Of a stretch of DNA of 64,000 nt, positions 17,154-27,563 are shown in pieces. The stretch comes from Neokomagataea tanensis. GTDB lineage: Bacteria > Pseudomonadota > Alphaproteobacteria > Acetobacterales > Acetobacteraceae. Location: positions 529,501-593,500 of the forward strand of contig NZ_CP032485.1 of the NCBI RefSeq assembly GCF_006542335.1, given 5' to 3'. The notes beneath the pieces were generated by a model. The model was given only the letters and a program-made list of their open reading frames with translations. It did no database searches and was not told where the DNA came from. The position numbers and the translations under genes were made by a program. The first letter of the stretch is position 1, and each line of letters begins with the position of its first letter.

Positions 17154-17855
17154 TTATTGCTGAGATAGCGCCAAAAAAGTCACAGCGTCTTGCAGGTCAT
17201 TTTGGCGGGTATGAATAGTCGCGGTCAGTTCTTTGTCACCGCCCCACACCGCCTCTTGCTTGCGTTCATCGGCGGTAATAATGGACACGGCCTGCTCAAG
17301 CGTAAGGCCACCTTCCAGCAAAGCAAGCCCGACCAGTACGCTGCCGCCAGCCTGCACAATCACGCCCAGCGCAGCCAGTTCAGCTTCATTGCGCTCTGCC
17401 AGCCAAAGTTCCAAAGCATTTACATAGTCCGGTGCTTGCGTAACGGGCATTAACCCCGTTGTTACAACAGGGCGTATCTGCCGCTCTGCCAACCACGCCA
17501 TCAGCCTCTGTAACGACTCGCCACCGGTGCCTCCATCGTAACACAAAGCGTCATCCAGCCCGAAAGACAGCAGCGCTGAGCGCGGAACCGACATATCAGG
17601 TCGGATGCGCTCAATCATTGTGCCTGTTATGCGCGTCAATGGCAGGGATTCGGGCTGAAAAGTGCCTTCTTCAATACGCCCCCACTCTGCGGCAATCGCC
17701 TCCGCAAGAGGGCGCTGCGCTACAGCCAGCGTGCTTCCTTTGGGCAAGCGTATCGGACGCCCATCCAAAGCGGGCATGTATACTGTCCCGAGGCCGTGCT
17801 CAGCCTGTTGTTCTATGACTGAGACACTCTTCCAAAATCGCCTTTTTGCGCTCAA
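17154..17855 (-). CDS. ATP12 family F1-ATPase assembly chaperone
   Basis: A 233-residue homologue of ATP12, the chaperone that binds free F1 alpha subunits during ATP synthase assembly in mitochondria and Alphaproteobacteria. Conserved blocks: RRFWKSVSV at the N terminus, YMPALDGRPIRLPKG, AIAAEWGR, LPLTRI and later AVWGGDKE. The start is a TTG (17855) overlapping the AsmA stop in TTGA, with GGGAG nine bases upstream, so translation is coupled to the AsmA gene. No ATP synthase genes lie in the window. Confidence 0.92.
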   Translation of the reverse strand: MSAKRRFWKSVSVIEQQAEHGLGTVYMPALDGRPIRLPKGSTLAVAQRPLAEAIAAEWGRIEEGTFQPESLPLTRITGTMIERIRPDMSVPRSALLSFGLDDALCYDGGTGGESLQRLMAWLAERQIRPVVTTGLMPVTQAPDYVNALELWLAERNEAELAALGVIVQAGGSVLVGLALLEGGLTLEQAVSIITADERKQEAVWGGDKELTATIHTRQNDLQDAVTFLALSQQ

Positions 17856-20446
17856 TGCAACACTCCCAGTGCCTTTAATAAATCACTCGCCCGATTATGA
17901 TGTCGCTCATTCGCCTTGGGCTCAGGCCCGGGCTGGTTTTGCCGCCCCGCAGCGAGCCATGCTCCACACGGATCATCTGATGTGTCAGACGCTCCCCCGA
18001 GTGTTAATTGGGCATTGCCGTTTGCATCGCGCTCCGGCTGCACACTCAGATTATGCCAAGGACCATCCAGCATAATTGGCGCTGATGCTTCCGCACCAGC
18101 AAGCTGAAGCGATGGGCGGAGATGCAAAGTAAGGTTCTCGGCCACAAGCCCGATCTGACCATGGCCAGAAACCTGCATATTGCCTGCCTGCAAGCCCAGC
18201 GCATCCACTATAGCACTACCATCAGACAGCGTCAGATGTGTGCCCAAACACCGCAAACTACGCTCACCATTCCCGATAAACGCTGCAGCTTGCGGACCTG
18301 CCAAATGCGCAAGCCACGTGCCGCTAACGCGCGCATCAACCATTGAAAAGCCAATACTCCCCGCCAAAGTGGCTCGCAGACTTTCCGTATCCTGCCCTGC
18401 ACCACTCAACTCGCCAACAATTTGGACAGGTCCACGCAAAACCTCCGGCATTTCTATAACGCCCTGCACCCACTCCGCAGGCATGATGAAGGAGGACGCC
18501 TGCACGTGCAGATGTGCTGGCAAGGTTGACGCATCTATATCCAGCTTTCCGCCAAGAGGCACAGTCAGGCTCTGCCCTTTAAGGCCATCCACCATCAAAT
18601 GCCCCGCTGACAAAGAAATTTGCGCTGAAATGCCTGCGTAATCTACTCCACCTGCATGCAACTGTTCTGCGCTGATGTGCATATCGCCATCAGCTTTACG
18701 TAGCCATTGCACCCAACTGGGCAAAGCTTTTTCAGTATTCTGCGCATCAGCCGAGGGGGGAGCTACTTCTGAAGCGCTCGTACCGCCTTTATCCGCGGCT
18801 GCTCCCATTTTTACCAGAGCTTGCGGCACGGAAGCCGGTGCTTTGGCCGTTATTGCAGCGCTTGTCGCTCCCTTTGGCGGGATTGAACTCCCTGACGCCT
18901 GCATAAGGGCATCTATGTCTAAATGCTTTGAAGTCAGCGAGCCGGCCAGATGCACTCGTGATCCGTCTGACCGTTTGATCAGCACATTCCCGGCTAGAGC
19001 AGCCTCTTGGCTCTCAAGTGCCAAATCGTCAATCGTATAGTCATGCTGAGCATTAATGGTGACTGCGCCTCCGACAGCAACGTCATGCAGCAGATTGAAA
19101 GGCGTATGCAGTTGGTCCGCCTTACCCTGCACAGTCAGTTTTGCGGTTGCTCCCAAAGAACCGCTCACAGTGAGTACCAAATTGTCTTGGGCGTTCAGTG
19201 GGGGCGATGAACTGGATGCGCCCAATGTATTGGAGAGCGACAAAGCCTCGCTACGCAACTCTGCATGTACCGGGACAAAATTGCCCTTGCCCGCTCTTCG
19301 CAAGAAATCCGTGATTCCAGCGAGCGTTCCTGCCTGCCCTGAAGCGTGCCAGTCGCTTCCCTGCCATTCAATATCCGTTTCCACCGACAAGGGGGCCTGC
19401 TCAGAATCCGCACCAATAGTTACATGCCCGAAAGTCACGTGCTTAATCGGTAAGTTACCCGCATGGAGATGTATTGCCGTCACTGTAATGCCTGGCATTG
19501 GCCAGTAGTTTCCTTGCGCGGCAACAGATTTTACGCTCAGGGCCTGCTTGTCGATGTCACCGGATAAGCTGATATCACCGCCAAATGACGGGATATGCGG
19601 CAAATCTGCGTGCGGAAAAAGCTTCTGCATGTCCTGCAGGTCAAGCCACTCCCCGCGGACACGCAATATCAAACCACGCATCAAACGTGGGTCGCTTATT
19701 GACCCATCAACATTCATCCAGTCACGCCGGGTATCCGGACCAAGCGATGTTGCAAGGCTGAAAGACCACGCTTGTCCGTTGGGTGTGGCCGCAGATCCAA
19801 ACGCATTAAGCGCACCCAGATGTCCTTTTAACGAGAAGGGAGTTCCCGCATGGTCGCCAGATAGATTGATCCACGGGCTAGGCGTACGCAGACCCGCAAG
19901 ATCCAAAGCCCGAACCGTAAAACCTCCACGCCAATGAAGGCGCTGGTCGCTCCAGAGAATTGTACTATTCGTGAGGTGTAAAGCATCGAGCGCTACGGCC
20001 CAGTGTGCTTCAATGCGCTTTGCCTCAAAGCCATTGACCGGCAGTGGAGCTTCTTCTTCCTGCCCGCGTGGAGCGTGGACCATCCAGTCCAACTGACCAT
20101 CAGCCGCACGATGCAGCGAAATCTGAGCCCCATCCACGACAAAGTCCTGGAAACGGACTTCGCGCTGCAGAAGCGCCAGAACCGACAAACCTGCGTGCAA
20201 TGAACCTGCTTTAAAGAACGGCTCATCACCGGGCCGAGACAACACAACGTTTCGTGCTACAATCGACGGCCACGGCAAGAATTGAATTGCTGATTGCTCG
20301 ACTTTTAAATCAAGGCCCGTTTCCTGCTTAAGCGCAATCGCGACACGAGCGCGCAAAGCGTCTTGATCAACCAATACGTTGACTGCAACGCTGGCGCCGA
20401 CGACCAGCACAAAAAACATGATTACAGCGACAACCAGCTTCTTCAC
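17852..20446 (-). CDS. AsmA family protein
   Basis: A large inner-membrane-anchored periplasmic protein of the AsmA/TamB-like group, implicated elsewhere in outer-membrane lipid homeostasis. I prefer the GTG at 20446, which has AGGAAGAGGAG seven bases upstream and gives VKKLVVAVIMFFVLVVG, a clean N-terminal anchor; an ATG at 20470 adds eight residues. Length is 864 residues. The AsmA N-terminal repeat (DLKVEQSAIQFLPWPSIVARNVVLS) is clear, and the C-terminal AsmA-2 region includes ARVSGTWLAHLAGPQAA. The middle is beta-rich with few Cys. It overlaps the ATP12 gene by four bases. Confidence 0.88.
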   Translation of the reverse strand: MKKLVVAVIMFFVLVVGASVAVNVLVDQDALRARVAIALKQETGLDLKVEQSAIQFLPWPSIVARNVVLSRPGDEPFFKAGSLHAGLSVLALLQREVRFQDFVVDGAQISLHRAADGQLDWMVHAPRGQEEEAPLPVNGFEAKRIEAHWAVALDALHLTNSTILWSDQRLHWRGGFTVRALDLAGLRTPSPWINLSGDHAGTPFSLKGHLGALNAFGSAATPNGQAWSFSLATSLGPDTRRDWMNVDGSISDPRLMRGLILRVRGEWLDLQDMQKLFPHADLPHIPSFGGDISLSGDIDKQALSVKSVAAQGNYWPMPGITVTAIHLHAGNLPIKHVTFGHVTIGADSEQAPLSVETDIEWQGSDWHASGQAGTLAGITDFLRRAGKGNFVPVHAELRSEALSLSNTLGASSSSPPLNAQDNLVLTVSGSLGATAKLTVQGKADQLHTPFNLLHDVAVGGAVTINAQHDYTIDDLALESQEAALAGNVLIKRSDGSRVHLAGSLTSKHLDIDALMQASGSSIPPKGATSAAITAKAPASVPQALVKMGAAADKGGTSASEVAPPSADAQNTEKALPSWVQWLRKADGDMHISAEQLHAGGVDYAGISAQISLSAGHLMVDGLKGQSLTVPLGGKLDIDASTLPAHLHVQASSFIMPAEWVQGVIEMPEVLRGPVQIVGELSGAGQDTESLRATLAGSIGFSMVDARVSGTWLAHLAGPQAAAFIGNGERSLRCLGTHLTLSDGSAIVDALGLQAGNMQVSGHGQIGLVAENLTLHLRPSLQLAGAEASAPIMLDGPWHNLSVQPERDANGNAQLTLGGASDTSDDPCGAWLAAGRQNQPGPEPKANERHHNRASDLLKALGVLH

Positions 20447-20555
20447 GCTGAAGCTCCTCTTCCTCACCATACGAAAAGACACCGGACCATGCTGCGCGCA
20501 TGGCCAGTGCCTTTGGGTATCTCGTGTCCTAGAACCGCCAGCAGGCTCTTTTGTT

Positions 20556-21539
20556 TCAGGCCTTCTTGGCGCGTATGCGCTTTGGCCCCGGTGTATCACC
20601 TGCAACAAAGCCCATTGTACGGAACGTCTCACGCATATGCGCGGACAAAGGAGCCGTCACAATCAAACGACCACCTGCAGGGTGTGGGATATCAAGCTCC
20701 CGCGCATGCAAGTGCAACTGGTCCAAAAACCCGTCTGGATGCGCTGTTTTTCCGCCGTAGCGCGGGTCACCCAGGATAGGCGTACCGAGGGATTCGCAGT
20801 GCACGCGCAATTGGTGCGTCCGCCCCGTTAAGGGAGACAACGCCAACCACGTGATTTTCTTACCCGCAGCATCAATGGTTTCGTATTCACTCTTAGCGGA
20901 TGCCGCGTCTTCTTCATCCCGGCCAACAGGAACAACCAACGCCGCACCACCCGCGCCAACTTTGGCTAAAGGCTGATCAATAACACCTGAAGCTGGCTGA
21001 GGGCGCCCCACAACAATCGCCCAATATGTCTTTTTCACATCGCGGCTACGGAATGCAGCCGCCAGCTTGGCAGCCACACCGGGAGTCCGCGCAATGAGCA
21101 ACAGCCCTGATGTGTCACGGTCAATACGGTGGACAAGGCGGGGGCGTTCCCCCTCATCCTGCCGCAAACCGTCTAACATCATGTCCACGTGCTTCGTGAT
21201 TCCGGGGCCGCCTTGCGTCGCGAGGCCCGATGGCTTGTTCAGCACCATTAAATGATCATCCTTATAGATGACCATTTTTTCGATTTCGCGCACCATGTGC
21301 GGATCTGGCGGCGGTGGAGGCGCTGGGCGACTTACATCCGGCATCGGTGGGATACGCACATTTTGGCCGGGCAAAAGACGCGTGTTGGTTTGCACGCGCC
21401 CACCATCAACACGCACCTGCCCCGTCCGGCAGAGCTTTTGCAGCGCGCCTTGCGTCAAATTTGGGTAGTGGCGTCTGAACCAACGATCAAGCCGCAGGTC
21501 GGCTTCATCCTCAGTGACAATACGATTGCTTACTTTCAT
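20556..21539 (-). CDS. RluA-family 23S rRNA pseudouridine synthase
   Basis: Isomerises uridine to pseudouridine in rRNA. The 327-residue protein has an N-terminal S4 RNA-binding domain (LRLDRWFRRHYPNLTQGALQKLCRTGQVRVDG, about residues 14-46), then the catalytic domain with the RluA signature HRIDRDTSGLLLIA, in which the Asp is the catalytic residue. LVLNKPSG-like and GRTHQLRVH motifs follow. The S4-plus-catalytic layout is RluC/RluD-type; which uridines are modified cannot be told. A Pro-rich stretch (PAPPPPPDP) links the domains. Its ATG overlaps the rarA stop (ATGA), so the two are translationally coupled. Confidence 0.92.
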   Translation of the reverse strand: MKVSNRIVTEDEADLRLDRWFRRHYPNLTQGALQKLCRTGQVRVDGGRVQTNTRLLPGQNVRIPPMPDVSRPAPPPPPDPHMVREIEKMVIYKDDHLMVLNKPSGLATQGGPGITKHVDMMLDGLRQDEGERPRLVHRIDRDTSGLLLIARTPGVAAKLAAAFRSRDVKKTYWAIVVGRPQPASGVIDQPLAKVGAGGAALVVPVGRDEEDAASAKSEYETIDAAGKKITWLALSPLTGRTHQLRVHCESLGTPILGDPRYGGKTAHPDGFLDQLHLHARELDIPHPAGGRLIVTAPLSAHMRETFRTMGFVAGDTPGPKRIRAKKA

Positions 21540-22930
21540 GACTCGCGGGATGCCCTTTTCGCAGCCCGGCTGTCCAGAAGTTTTCGCAATCTTCCTTCAT
21601 ATCCTCGCTCTGTTGGCTGATAAAGCACAGCACGTGGCATACCATCCGGGAAATAATTCTGCCCCGAGAAACCACCTTCCGAGTCATGGTCGTATTCGTA
21701 ACCCCGTCCGTAGCCGATATCTTTCATCAGATTAGTGGGGGCATTCAAGATATGTGCTGGCGGCATTAAACTGCCTGTATCACGCGCCAAGCGCCGGGCT
21801 GCTTTGTACGCCGTATAAACAGCATTGGATTTTGGAGCCGTAGCAAGATGCACAACCAACTGTGCGAGAGCCAACTCTCCCTCGGGGGAACCTAAACGCT
21901 CAAAGCTCTGCCATGCCGAAATTGCCAGATTCAGTGCCGAAGGGTCCGCTTGGCCGACATCCTCCGCAGCAAAACGCGCTAAACGACGCGCAATGTAACG
22001 GGGGTCCTCTCCTCCTTCAAGCATACGAGCGAACCAGTACAATGCAGCATCCGGGTCACTCCCACGCAGTGACTTATGCAGTGCAGAGATCAGATTATAG
22101 TGTTCTTCCCGGTCCTTATCGTACAGCACGGCCCGCCGCGCCAAAAGCCCTGTCAAATCTCGGGAGGCCAAGGGCGGCACATCTCCCAAAGCCGCAATCT
22201 GCTCAACCATATTCAGTAGATAACGCCCGTCGCCGTCTGCCATAGCCCTCACCGTTGCGCGGGCTTCACGGTCTAGAGGCAAAGAACGCTCAATAACGCT
22301 CTCAGCACGCTGAAGCAAAAGCTCCAAGCTGGCATCATCCAAGCGATTCAGCACCAGGACTTGGCAACGGGACAACAAAGCCGCATTGAGGGCGAATGAT
22401 GGATTTTCCGTCGTGGCACCAACCAGCACAACAGTTCCGCGCTCTACAAATGGCAAGAAACCATCCTGCTGTGCGCGATTGAAGCGGTGTATTTCATCTA
22501 CGAACAACAGCGTGCCACGGCCAGTCATCTGCTGGCGGCGCTCAGCTTCATCGAAAGCTTTTCGTAAATCCGCCACCCCGGAGAACACAGCAGAGATTTG
22601 TGCAAAAGCGAGATCGGCCCGCCCCGCCAAAAGTCTGGCAATCGTTGTCTTGCCGCAGCCCGGCCCGCCCCACAATATCAAGCTCGACAAAGTGCCCCGC
22701 GCCAACATCCGCGTAAGCGTTCCTTCATCGCCCAACAAATGCCCCTGACCACACACATCTTCCAAACGGCGCGGCCGTAGGCGATCCGCCAAGGGCTGCG
22801 TTCGCGGCTGTGTCTGAGCAGTAGATGCCGCAGGCGAACGACGTGCGTGCTCAGACGGCCCGACATTGCGCGACGCGTTGTTTCCTGCTTTTCCCTGCTG
22901 AGGTGGCATGTCACCAAATAAATCAGACAC
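21536..22930 (-). CDS. rarA: Replication-associated recombination protein A (RarA/MgsA)
   Basis: AAA+ ATPase of the clamp-loader superfamily acting at stalled replication forks. The 464-residue protein starts with GTG at 22930 (GGGAG upstream) and begins MSDLFGD, a hint of the short clamp-binding peptide seen in this family. ATPase motifs are Walker A GGPGCGKTT, Walker B LFVDEIHRFN, sensor 1 VGATTENPSF, and the arginine-finger region LLSRC. The C-terminal MgsA domain includes HYNLISALHKSLRGSDPDAALYW and DIGYGRGYEYDHD. It is coupled to the downstream pseudouridine synthase gene. Confidence 0.95.
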   Translation of the reverse strand: MSDLFGDMPPQQGKAGNNASRNVGPSEHARRSPAASTAQTQPRTQPLADRLRPRRLEDVCGQGHLLGDEGTLTRMLARGTLSSLILWGGPGCGKTTIARLLAGRADLAFAQISAVFSGVADLRKAFDEAERRQQMTGRGTLLFVDEIHRFNRAQQDGFLPFVERGTVVLVGATTENPSFALNAALLSRCQVLVLNRLDDASLELLLQRAESVIERSLPLDREARATVRAMADGDGRYLLNMVEQIAALGDVPPLASRDLTGLLARRAVLYDKDREEHYNLISALHKSLRGSDPDAALYWFARMLEGGEDPRYIARRLARFAAEDVGQADPSALNLAISAWQSFERLGSPEGELALAQLVVHLATAPKSNAVYTAYKAARRLARDTGSLMPPAHILNAPTNLMKDIGYGRGYEYDHDSEGGFSGQNYFPDGMPRAVLYQPTERGYEGRLRKLLDSRAAKRASRES

Positions 22931-23033
22931 AGCCGCGCTCCCTTTGTTTGTCCATCACCATACTGTCCACCGCCTTAGGCGTTCCGGGCGGTTCGCTTTT
23001 TGCGATGAACTCATAATCATTAAATTTGAAGTT

Positions 23034-26000
23034 TTAGTGCACCAGCTTACGAAGGGCTCCCGGCAACAAAATCGTAAATGGGTTAATGGTCAGAGCTGGT
23101 TCTGCCAACTTGCCGCGCACCCGAAACGTTGCTGCGAGCAATCCACCATTTTTTTCCGGGCTGAAAAGCTTTCCTACACCCGGCAAATGCCCCGGCATCG
23201 CATTCAAACCAAACAAAGGAATGATTGTTCCATCAAGAGCGAGTGCCGTATCGGTTACACCGATCTGCCCTTCAAGCGTAGCACCCAAAGCTTCATTTCC
23301 TATTGTACCATCCCGCAGGCCGACTTGCCCATTAGCCAGTGAGAGTTTGCTGGCAAAATGCTGAATGGCGAAACGATCCGTCCGGGTGCTCGCCCAGTGT
23401 AACGGCGACAGCCCCGATGCTACCGTCACAGCCAATGGTGGCTTCAAAACATCGAAAGCACCAATTTCAACATGCCCGATAAAAGGCGGCAAACCTAAGC
23501 CAACCCCGGCGCTGCCGGACAATTTGTCACCATTCTTAAACTGCCCATCAAGATGCGCCACACCACCCTTTATTCGGTCAAACAAACCCAGCCCGCTCAG
23601 CAGCGTACCCACATTCCCAATATCCAAAACGAAAGGCTGCTCAGTCTTGGCATCCGCCAAAATCCCACGCACGCGGCTGGGCGTCTCCATAGCAAAATGC
23701 GCGGTCCTCAATTGGCCGGCCTTCAGCTCCATCTGGGCACGTACCCCAGTCATCACTCCCGCAGATGAGAAATAAACATGCGGTGCATCCAGCGAAATAG
23801 ACCACCCCCACGGGAAGGCTGCTGCCCCCCACACGTTGCACAGCCCTGACTTGGCACAGTTTTCGGCGCGTTCAACTGTGCAAGGACCGGCGTTAGGTCA
23901 AGCGGGTCCGCTTTAACATGCACACCATACGTCCCCGCATCGGTAAGAGGCAGATCTATCTGGGCAGAACCAAGACTACGCCCTATGCGAAAACCTTCCG
24001 CCACGACACGACGAACATGCCCCTGCTCCACAAAAGCTCGTCCCGCCACATCCAAGCTGCGACCATGAGCCTGCAAGCCATCAAGAGCGTTCAACTCATT
24101 GCCCACAAGCCCCAAATGGGCAGCAATTTGTGCATGCTCGCCGATAGGTTTTGACCATACGGGGAAACTGATTGCGGCATCTGTCAAATCTGCACTGAGC
24201 GCAACATCGGCCTGCCGGGATGCCAACTGCGTATAATGCGCCAAAAGCGCCAACTGCCCACGGTCAAAGCCCGGCACCGGCAGACCTGCCCGCGCAGCCT
24301 GCGCCGGAGAAATTGTCGCTCGGGCTGTAATATCCTGCGTGACGCTTTGCCCATTAGATGGCCGCAACGCCTCCACAACTTCCGCCTCAATCGGAATGCC
24401 TGACATGCGGCCAGTCCCATTTACCGAGAGACTATCTTCCGTTGCCCGCAATGTACCCTTTGCCGCATCCAAACGCCGCCCGAGAAGCACGTTCCCAAGC
24501 CCTACATCATGAAACGCCACGTCAACGCTGACCCGTATCGCATCATCACGAATATTCGGTAACAAAGGCATGGAGAGCATTAAGTGCCCATCAAATGCCC
24601 CTGCGTAATCGGTAAAAGGTAAAGGATGCTGGGACAATAAATGCAAACGCGGGTGGAGCAACACCTCATGAATTGCTGCTAGCGGCCCCAGAACATGCAC
24701 CGCTATTTGCGCTGGAGGGCCACGATCATACAGATGCTCAATGCGAACGGCGCCATCAGGAACATACAACATTCCAGAGGAGGTTTTCTGCTGCCCATGG
24801 ACGACGTCAATAACCAAGGTCTCAGGGCCATCAAAATGTAGCGAGGCACTTGCATGCTCTGCTGGCGGAACAGGACGCAGCCAATGAACCGTCACATCAT
24901 CCGCTGTGAAATGCCCATCCATGAGTGTTGGCCTGATGCCATCAAACCCGCGCTCCGAATGAATATGCGAGGTCAGCGTCATTTTATGACCTTGACCTGA
25001 TGTCAAATTACGCGTCACCCACTGACGTGCGCCTTTCATAAAACGCAACGGCCAGATCGTACCTAAATGCTCCAGATCAAGCGCATCTATTTCTGCACTT
25101 GCCTGCCCGTCAATTTGCCTTGGATTTTTCAGTCCATCCGCGCTGCCTTCACCATGCGCAGTAAGGTGCGTGATATGACCAGCGCTGTCTTGTACGGCGA
25201 GAGTAGCCTCTTGCACGCTCACTTTCACAGGACCGGAAAAGCCCGGATGCTGCATTTCTACCCCAATACGCGCACCGCCTTTAACGATGTGAATGGGATT
25301 GCCCTGCACCTGTTCAACCTCACCCTCTCCGAGTTGAACAGTAAGACCAGCCCGCACGGGCCTTGCTTCAAAGCCCCGTGACGCCAACAGCGCGTCACCC
25401 TCCAGCGCTATAGGTAACTTCCACTGCCCTGCCAGCGGTAGCACTGCCCCCAAGGCGGAAGGGTCGGTTGGCGTCATAGCAAAATGCCACGCGCCCATAT
25501 TTTCTTGCTCTTTGCCTTCCGCGCTGAGCTGCGTGTGGGCTGTTCCGAGCGTGAGGTTGCTCTTCCACCGCCCAACCCACGCGCACTCTTTACCGTCATG
25601 CATCTTGCATACGCCATGAGCCTCTACAGGGCCGAGCGCAACGATCTCATCAGGTAACAAGCCTTTTACGGATACAGTCACATCATGGATATCAAGCACA
25701 CCCAGCCGGTCGAGTTGCGTAGGAACACCACGCCCTTTATGTCCTTGCTCTGGCAAATCCAGCTCTAACGCGCCGTTAGCCGTTGAGCGTAGAGCAATAT
25801 GCGTATGCTGTATCCGCAATCGGCGTGGTGCGATAACTCCATGAAGCAAAGGGCTTAACGATAGAACGCTATCAATCTCACCTGCTGTTTCGGCTATTTT
25901 TCCATCCAGCCCCCGGATAGTCAGGCAGTGCGCTTCCAACATAATACCCGCTGGTACACCGTCACGAGCGGGCTGCCATTGCAGGAACAGCCGCTCCCAA

Positions 26001-26284
26001 GCCAGCATCCCTGCTGGGTGGCCAGGAATCCGCCCACCAACAACAGGGATGGGCCCCATAAGGTGAGAGAGACGCGTAACCTCCAAGGGTCCGTGCGCCA
26101 AGCGCCATGCCAGCACCGCGCCACTCACCGCAGCCAAAGCGCAGGGCACAATCAACACCAAGCAGACCCAACGCGCGACATGCCAGTGCTTTGGCAAGTG
26201 CACACCGCCGCGGAAACGTCGACCGTGCTCTAAAAGGTCATGGATGTGGGATTGTGGTGAATGCCGGTGACGAGGGCCATGCAA
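23034..26284 (-). CDS. DUF3971/YhdP-like AsmA-superfamily protein, frameshifted as read
   Basis: A large exported beta-rich protein related to YhdP/TamB, thought to help move lipids to the outer membrane. An N-terminal membrane anchor (WVCLVLIVPCALAAVSGAVLAW) is followed by a long repeat region. As read it is split into an upstream frame (26284-23753, 843 codons) and a downstream frame (to 23034) whose C-terminal part GWSISLDAPHVYFSS is typical of the family. The two overlap around a run of six C on the plus strand (23825-23830). Adding one base restores 1,083 residues. The TTG start at 26284 is weakly supported. Either a sequencing error or a real defect. Confidence 0.8.
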
Positions 26285-26385
26285 ACAAAAAACCGGCGCT
26301 CCGGCTCCTCTGGATCAACGTCAAAACCAGCAAGGCGCTAAGGCACCCTGCCGGCCCAAACTCTTACACGCGGGAGAGGCAGCAC

Positions 26386-26874
26386 TCAGCCGAGTTGCGC
26401 CATGGCCTCCGTTACGAGCTGAACGTGCTCGGCGGGCTTAACGTTGCGCCAGATAAAGCGGATTACGCCTGCGCTGTCGACCAGGAAAGAGCTGCGCTCC
26501 ATTCCCATATACTTGCGCCCATACATAGATTTCTCAACCCATGTACCAAAAACCTCAGCTATACTGTGGTCTTCATCAGATGCCAGAGGGAAATCCAAGG
26601 CGTATTTTGCCTCGAATTTCTGAATTTTCGCTATTGGGTCTGGGCTTACACCAATGACGGTTAACCCAAGACTGGCGAGGCTAGCCTTATGGTCCCGAAT
26701 GGAACAGGCCTGCGTCGTGCAGCCGGGCGTATCAGCCTTCGGATAAAAATAAAGAAGGTAAGGACGCCCAGCCAGATCCGCGCTACTCAAGACGCGGCCG
26801 TCGGCCAAGTTCAGAGAAAGGTCGGGCACATGATCGCCCAATTTCAACGCAGTATCAGTCATGGAAATAATCAT
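26386..26874 (-). CDS. bcp: Thioredoxin-dependent thiol peroxidase (Bcp-type peroxiredoxin)
   Basis: Reduces hydrogen peroxide and organic hydroperoxides in the cytoplasm using thioredoxin. The 162-residue protein has the Bcp motif YFYPKADTPGCTTQACSIRD, with the peroxidatic Cys in PGCTTQAC and the resolving Cys five residues later, as in atypical 2-Cys Bcp enzymes. VIGVSPDP, FPLASDED and the late RSSFLVD block are typical. Two ATG starts are possible (26874 and 26862). The first is six bases from an 11-bp leader hairpin; neither has a strong Shine-Dalgarno sequence. Confidence 0.95.
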   Translation of the reverse strand: MIISMTDTALKLGDHVPDLSLNLADGRVLSSADLAGRPYLLYFYPKADTPGCTTQACSIRDHKASLASLGLTVIGVSPDPIAKIQKFEAKYALDFPLASDEDHSIAEVFGTWVEKSMYGRKYMGMERSSFLVDSAGVIRFIWRNVKPAEHVQLVTEAMAQLG

Positions 26875-26879
26875 TGCCT

Positions 26880-26912
26880 GAGTACCTTTGCCTAATCAAG
26901 ACAAAGGTACTC
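26880..26912 (-). terminator. 11-bp hairpin between Gly/Pro-rich protein gene and bcp
   Basis: GAGTACCTTTG (26880-26890) is the exact inverse complement of CAAAGGTACTC (26902-26912). It lies ten bases after the upstream gene's stop and six bases before the first bcp ATG. It may terminate the upstream transcript, and it must also be in the 5' leader of any readthrough bcp mRNA. Confidence 0.65.
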
Positions 26913-26921
26913 ACAACTGTA

Positions 26922-27362
26922 TCAATACCCTGGGTACATCACGACAGGCGGCGCAGAATACACCACAGGTGGAGGTGGTGGCGCGTACACTACTGGCGGT
27001 GCGGGTGGGCCATAAATGACGCGCGGAGCTGCATACACAACTGGCGGTGCTGGCGGGCCATAGACGACAGGTGGCGGTGCAGAGTTGCTCAACATCGCTC
27101 CACCAACGGCTCCAATAGCCAAGCCTCCTAAGATACCACCGATAACTGCACCAGTGTTGTTGTGACGATGCCATCCACCCATTGCTGGCGGACCGCCTCT
27201 CCAACCGGGGTTACCACCGCCCCAGCCGGGACCGGCATAGCCTCTTCCCGGGCCACCCCAGCCATGAGCTTGTGCATGAGGTACAACGGCACCGGGAATA
27301 ATTGCCGCAGACAGAGCGAGTACTGAAACAGCAGCCACAGCAGCACGTTTGAAACGACGCAT
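26922..27362 (-). CDS. Exported Gly/Pro-rich repeat protein
   Basis: A 146-residue exported protein. The second ATG (27362) has AAGGAG at correct spacing; the first (27368) is too close. The signal peptide ends near HAQA, then a Gly/Trp/Pro segment (GWGGPGRGYAGPGWGGG), a glycine-zipper-like hydrophobic stretch (GAVIGGILGGLAIGAVGGAML, about residues 72-92), and a tail of PPVVY repeats (PPPVVYGPPAPPVVYAAPRVIYGPP). The layout resembles glycine-zipper outer-membrane or surface proteins; function unknown. Its leader has a GGGACGG/CCGTCCC inverted repeat (27386-27421). Confidence 0.75.
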   Translation of the reverse strand: MRRFKRAAVAAVSVLALSAAIIPGAVVPHAQAHGWGGPGRGYAGPGWGGGNPGWRGGPPAMGGWHRHNNTGAVIGGILGGLAIGAVGGAMLSNSAPPPVVYGPPAPPVVYAAPRVIYGPPAPPVVYAPPPPPVVYSAPPVVMYPGY

Positions 27363-27563
27363 GGCCATTCTCCTTCGTTTACGTTGGGACGGATTATCTA
27401 CCTATGAGATGGGACCGTCCCGATCGGACATCAACTCTGCTGATATCCCTCTTATGTTTCTTATATTGCCCCTAGATCATGGCGGAAAAAGGCACGGATC
27501 GTGGCAAGACCCTACGAAATTGTAACAACCGCACACTGAAGGCTTTCAGCCCCGCAAAACCGC

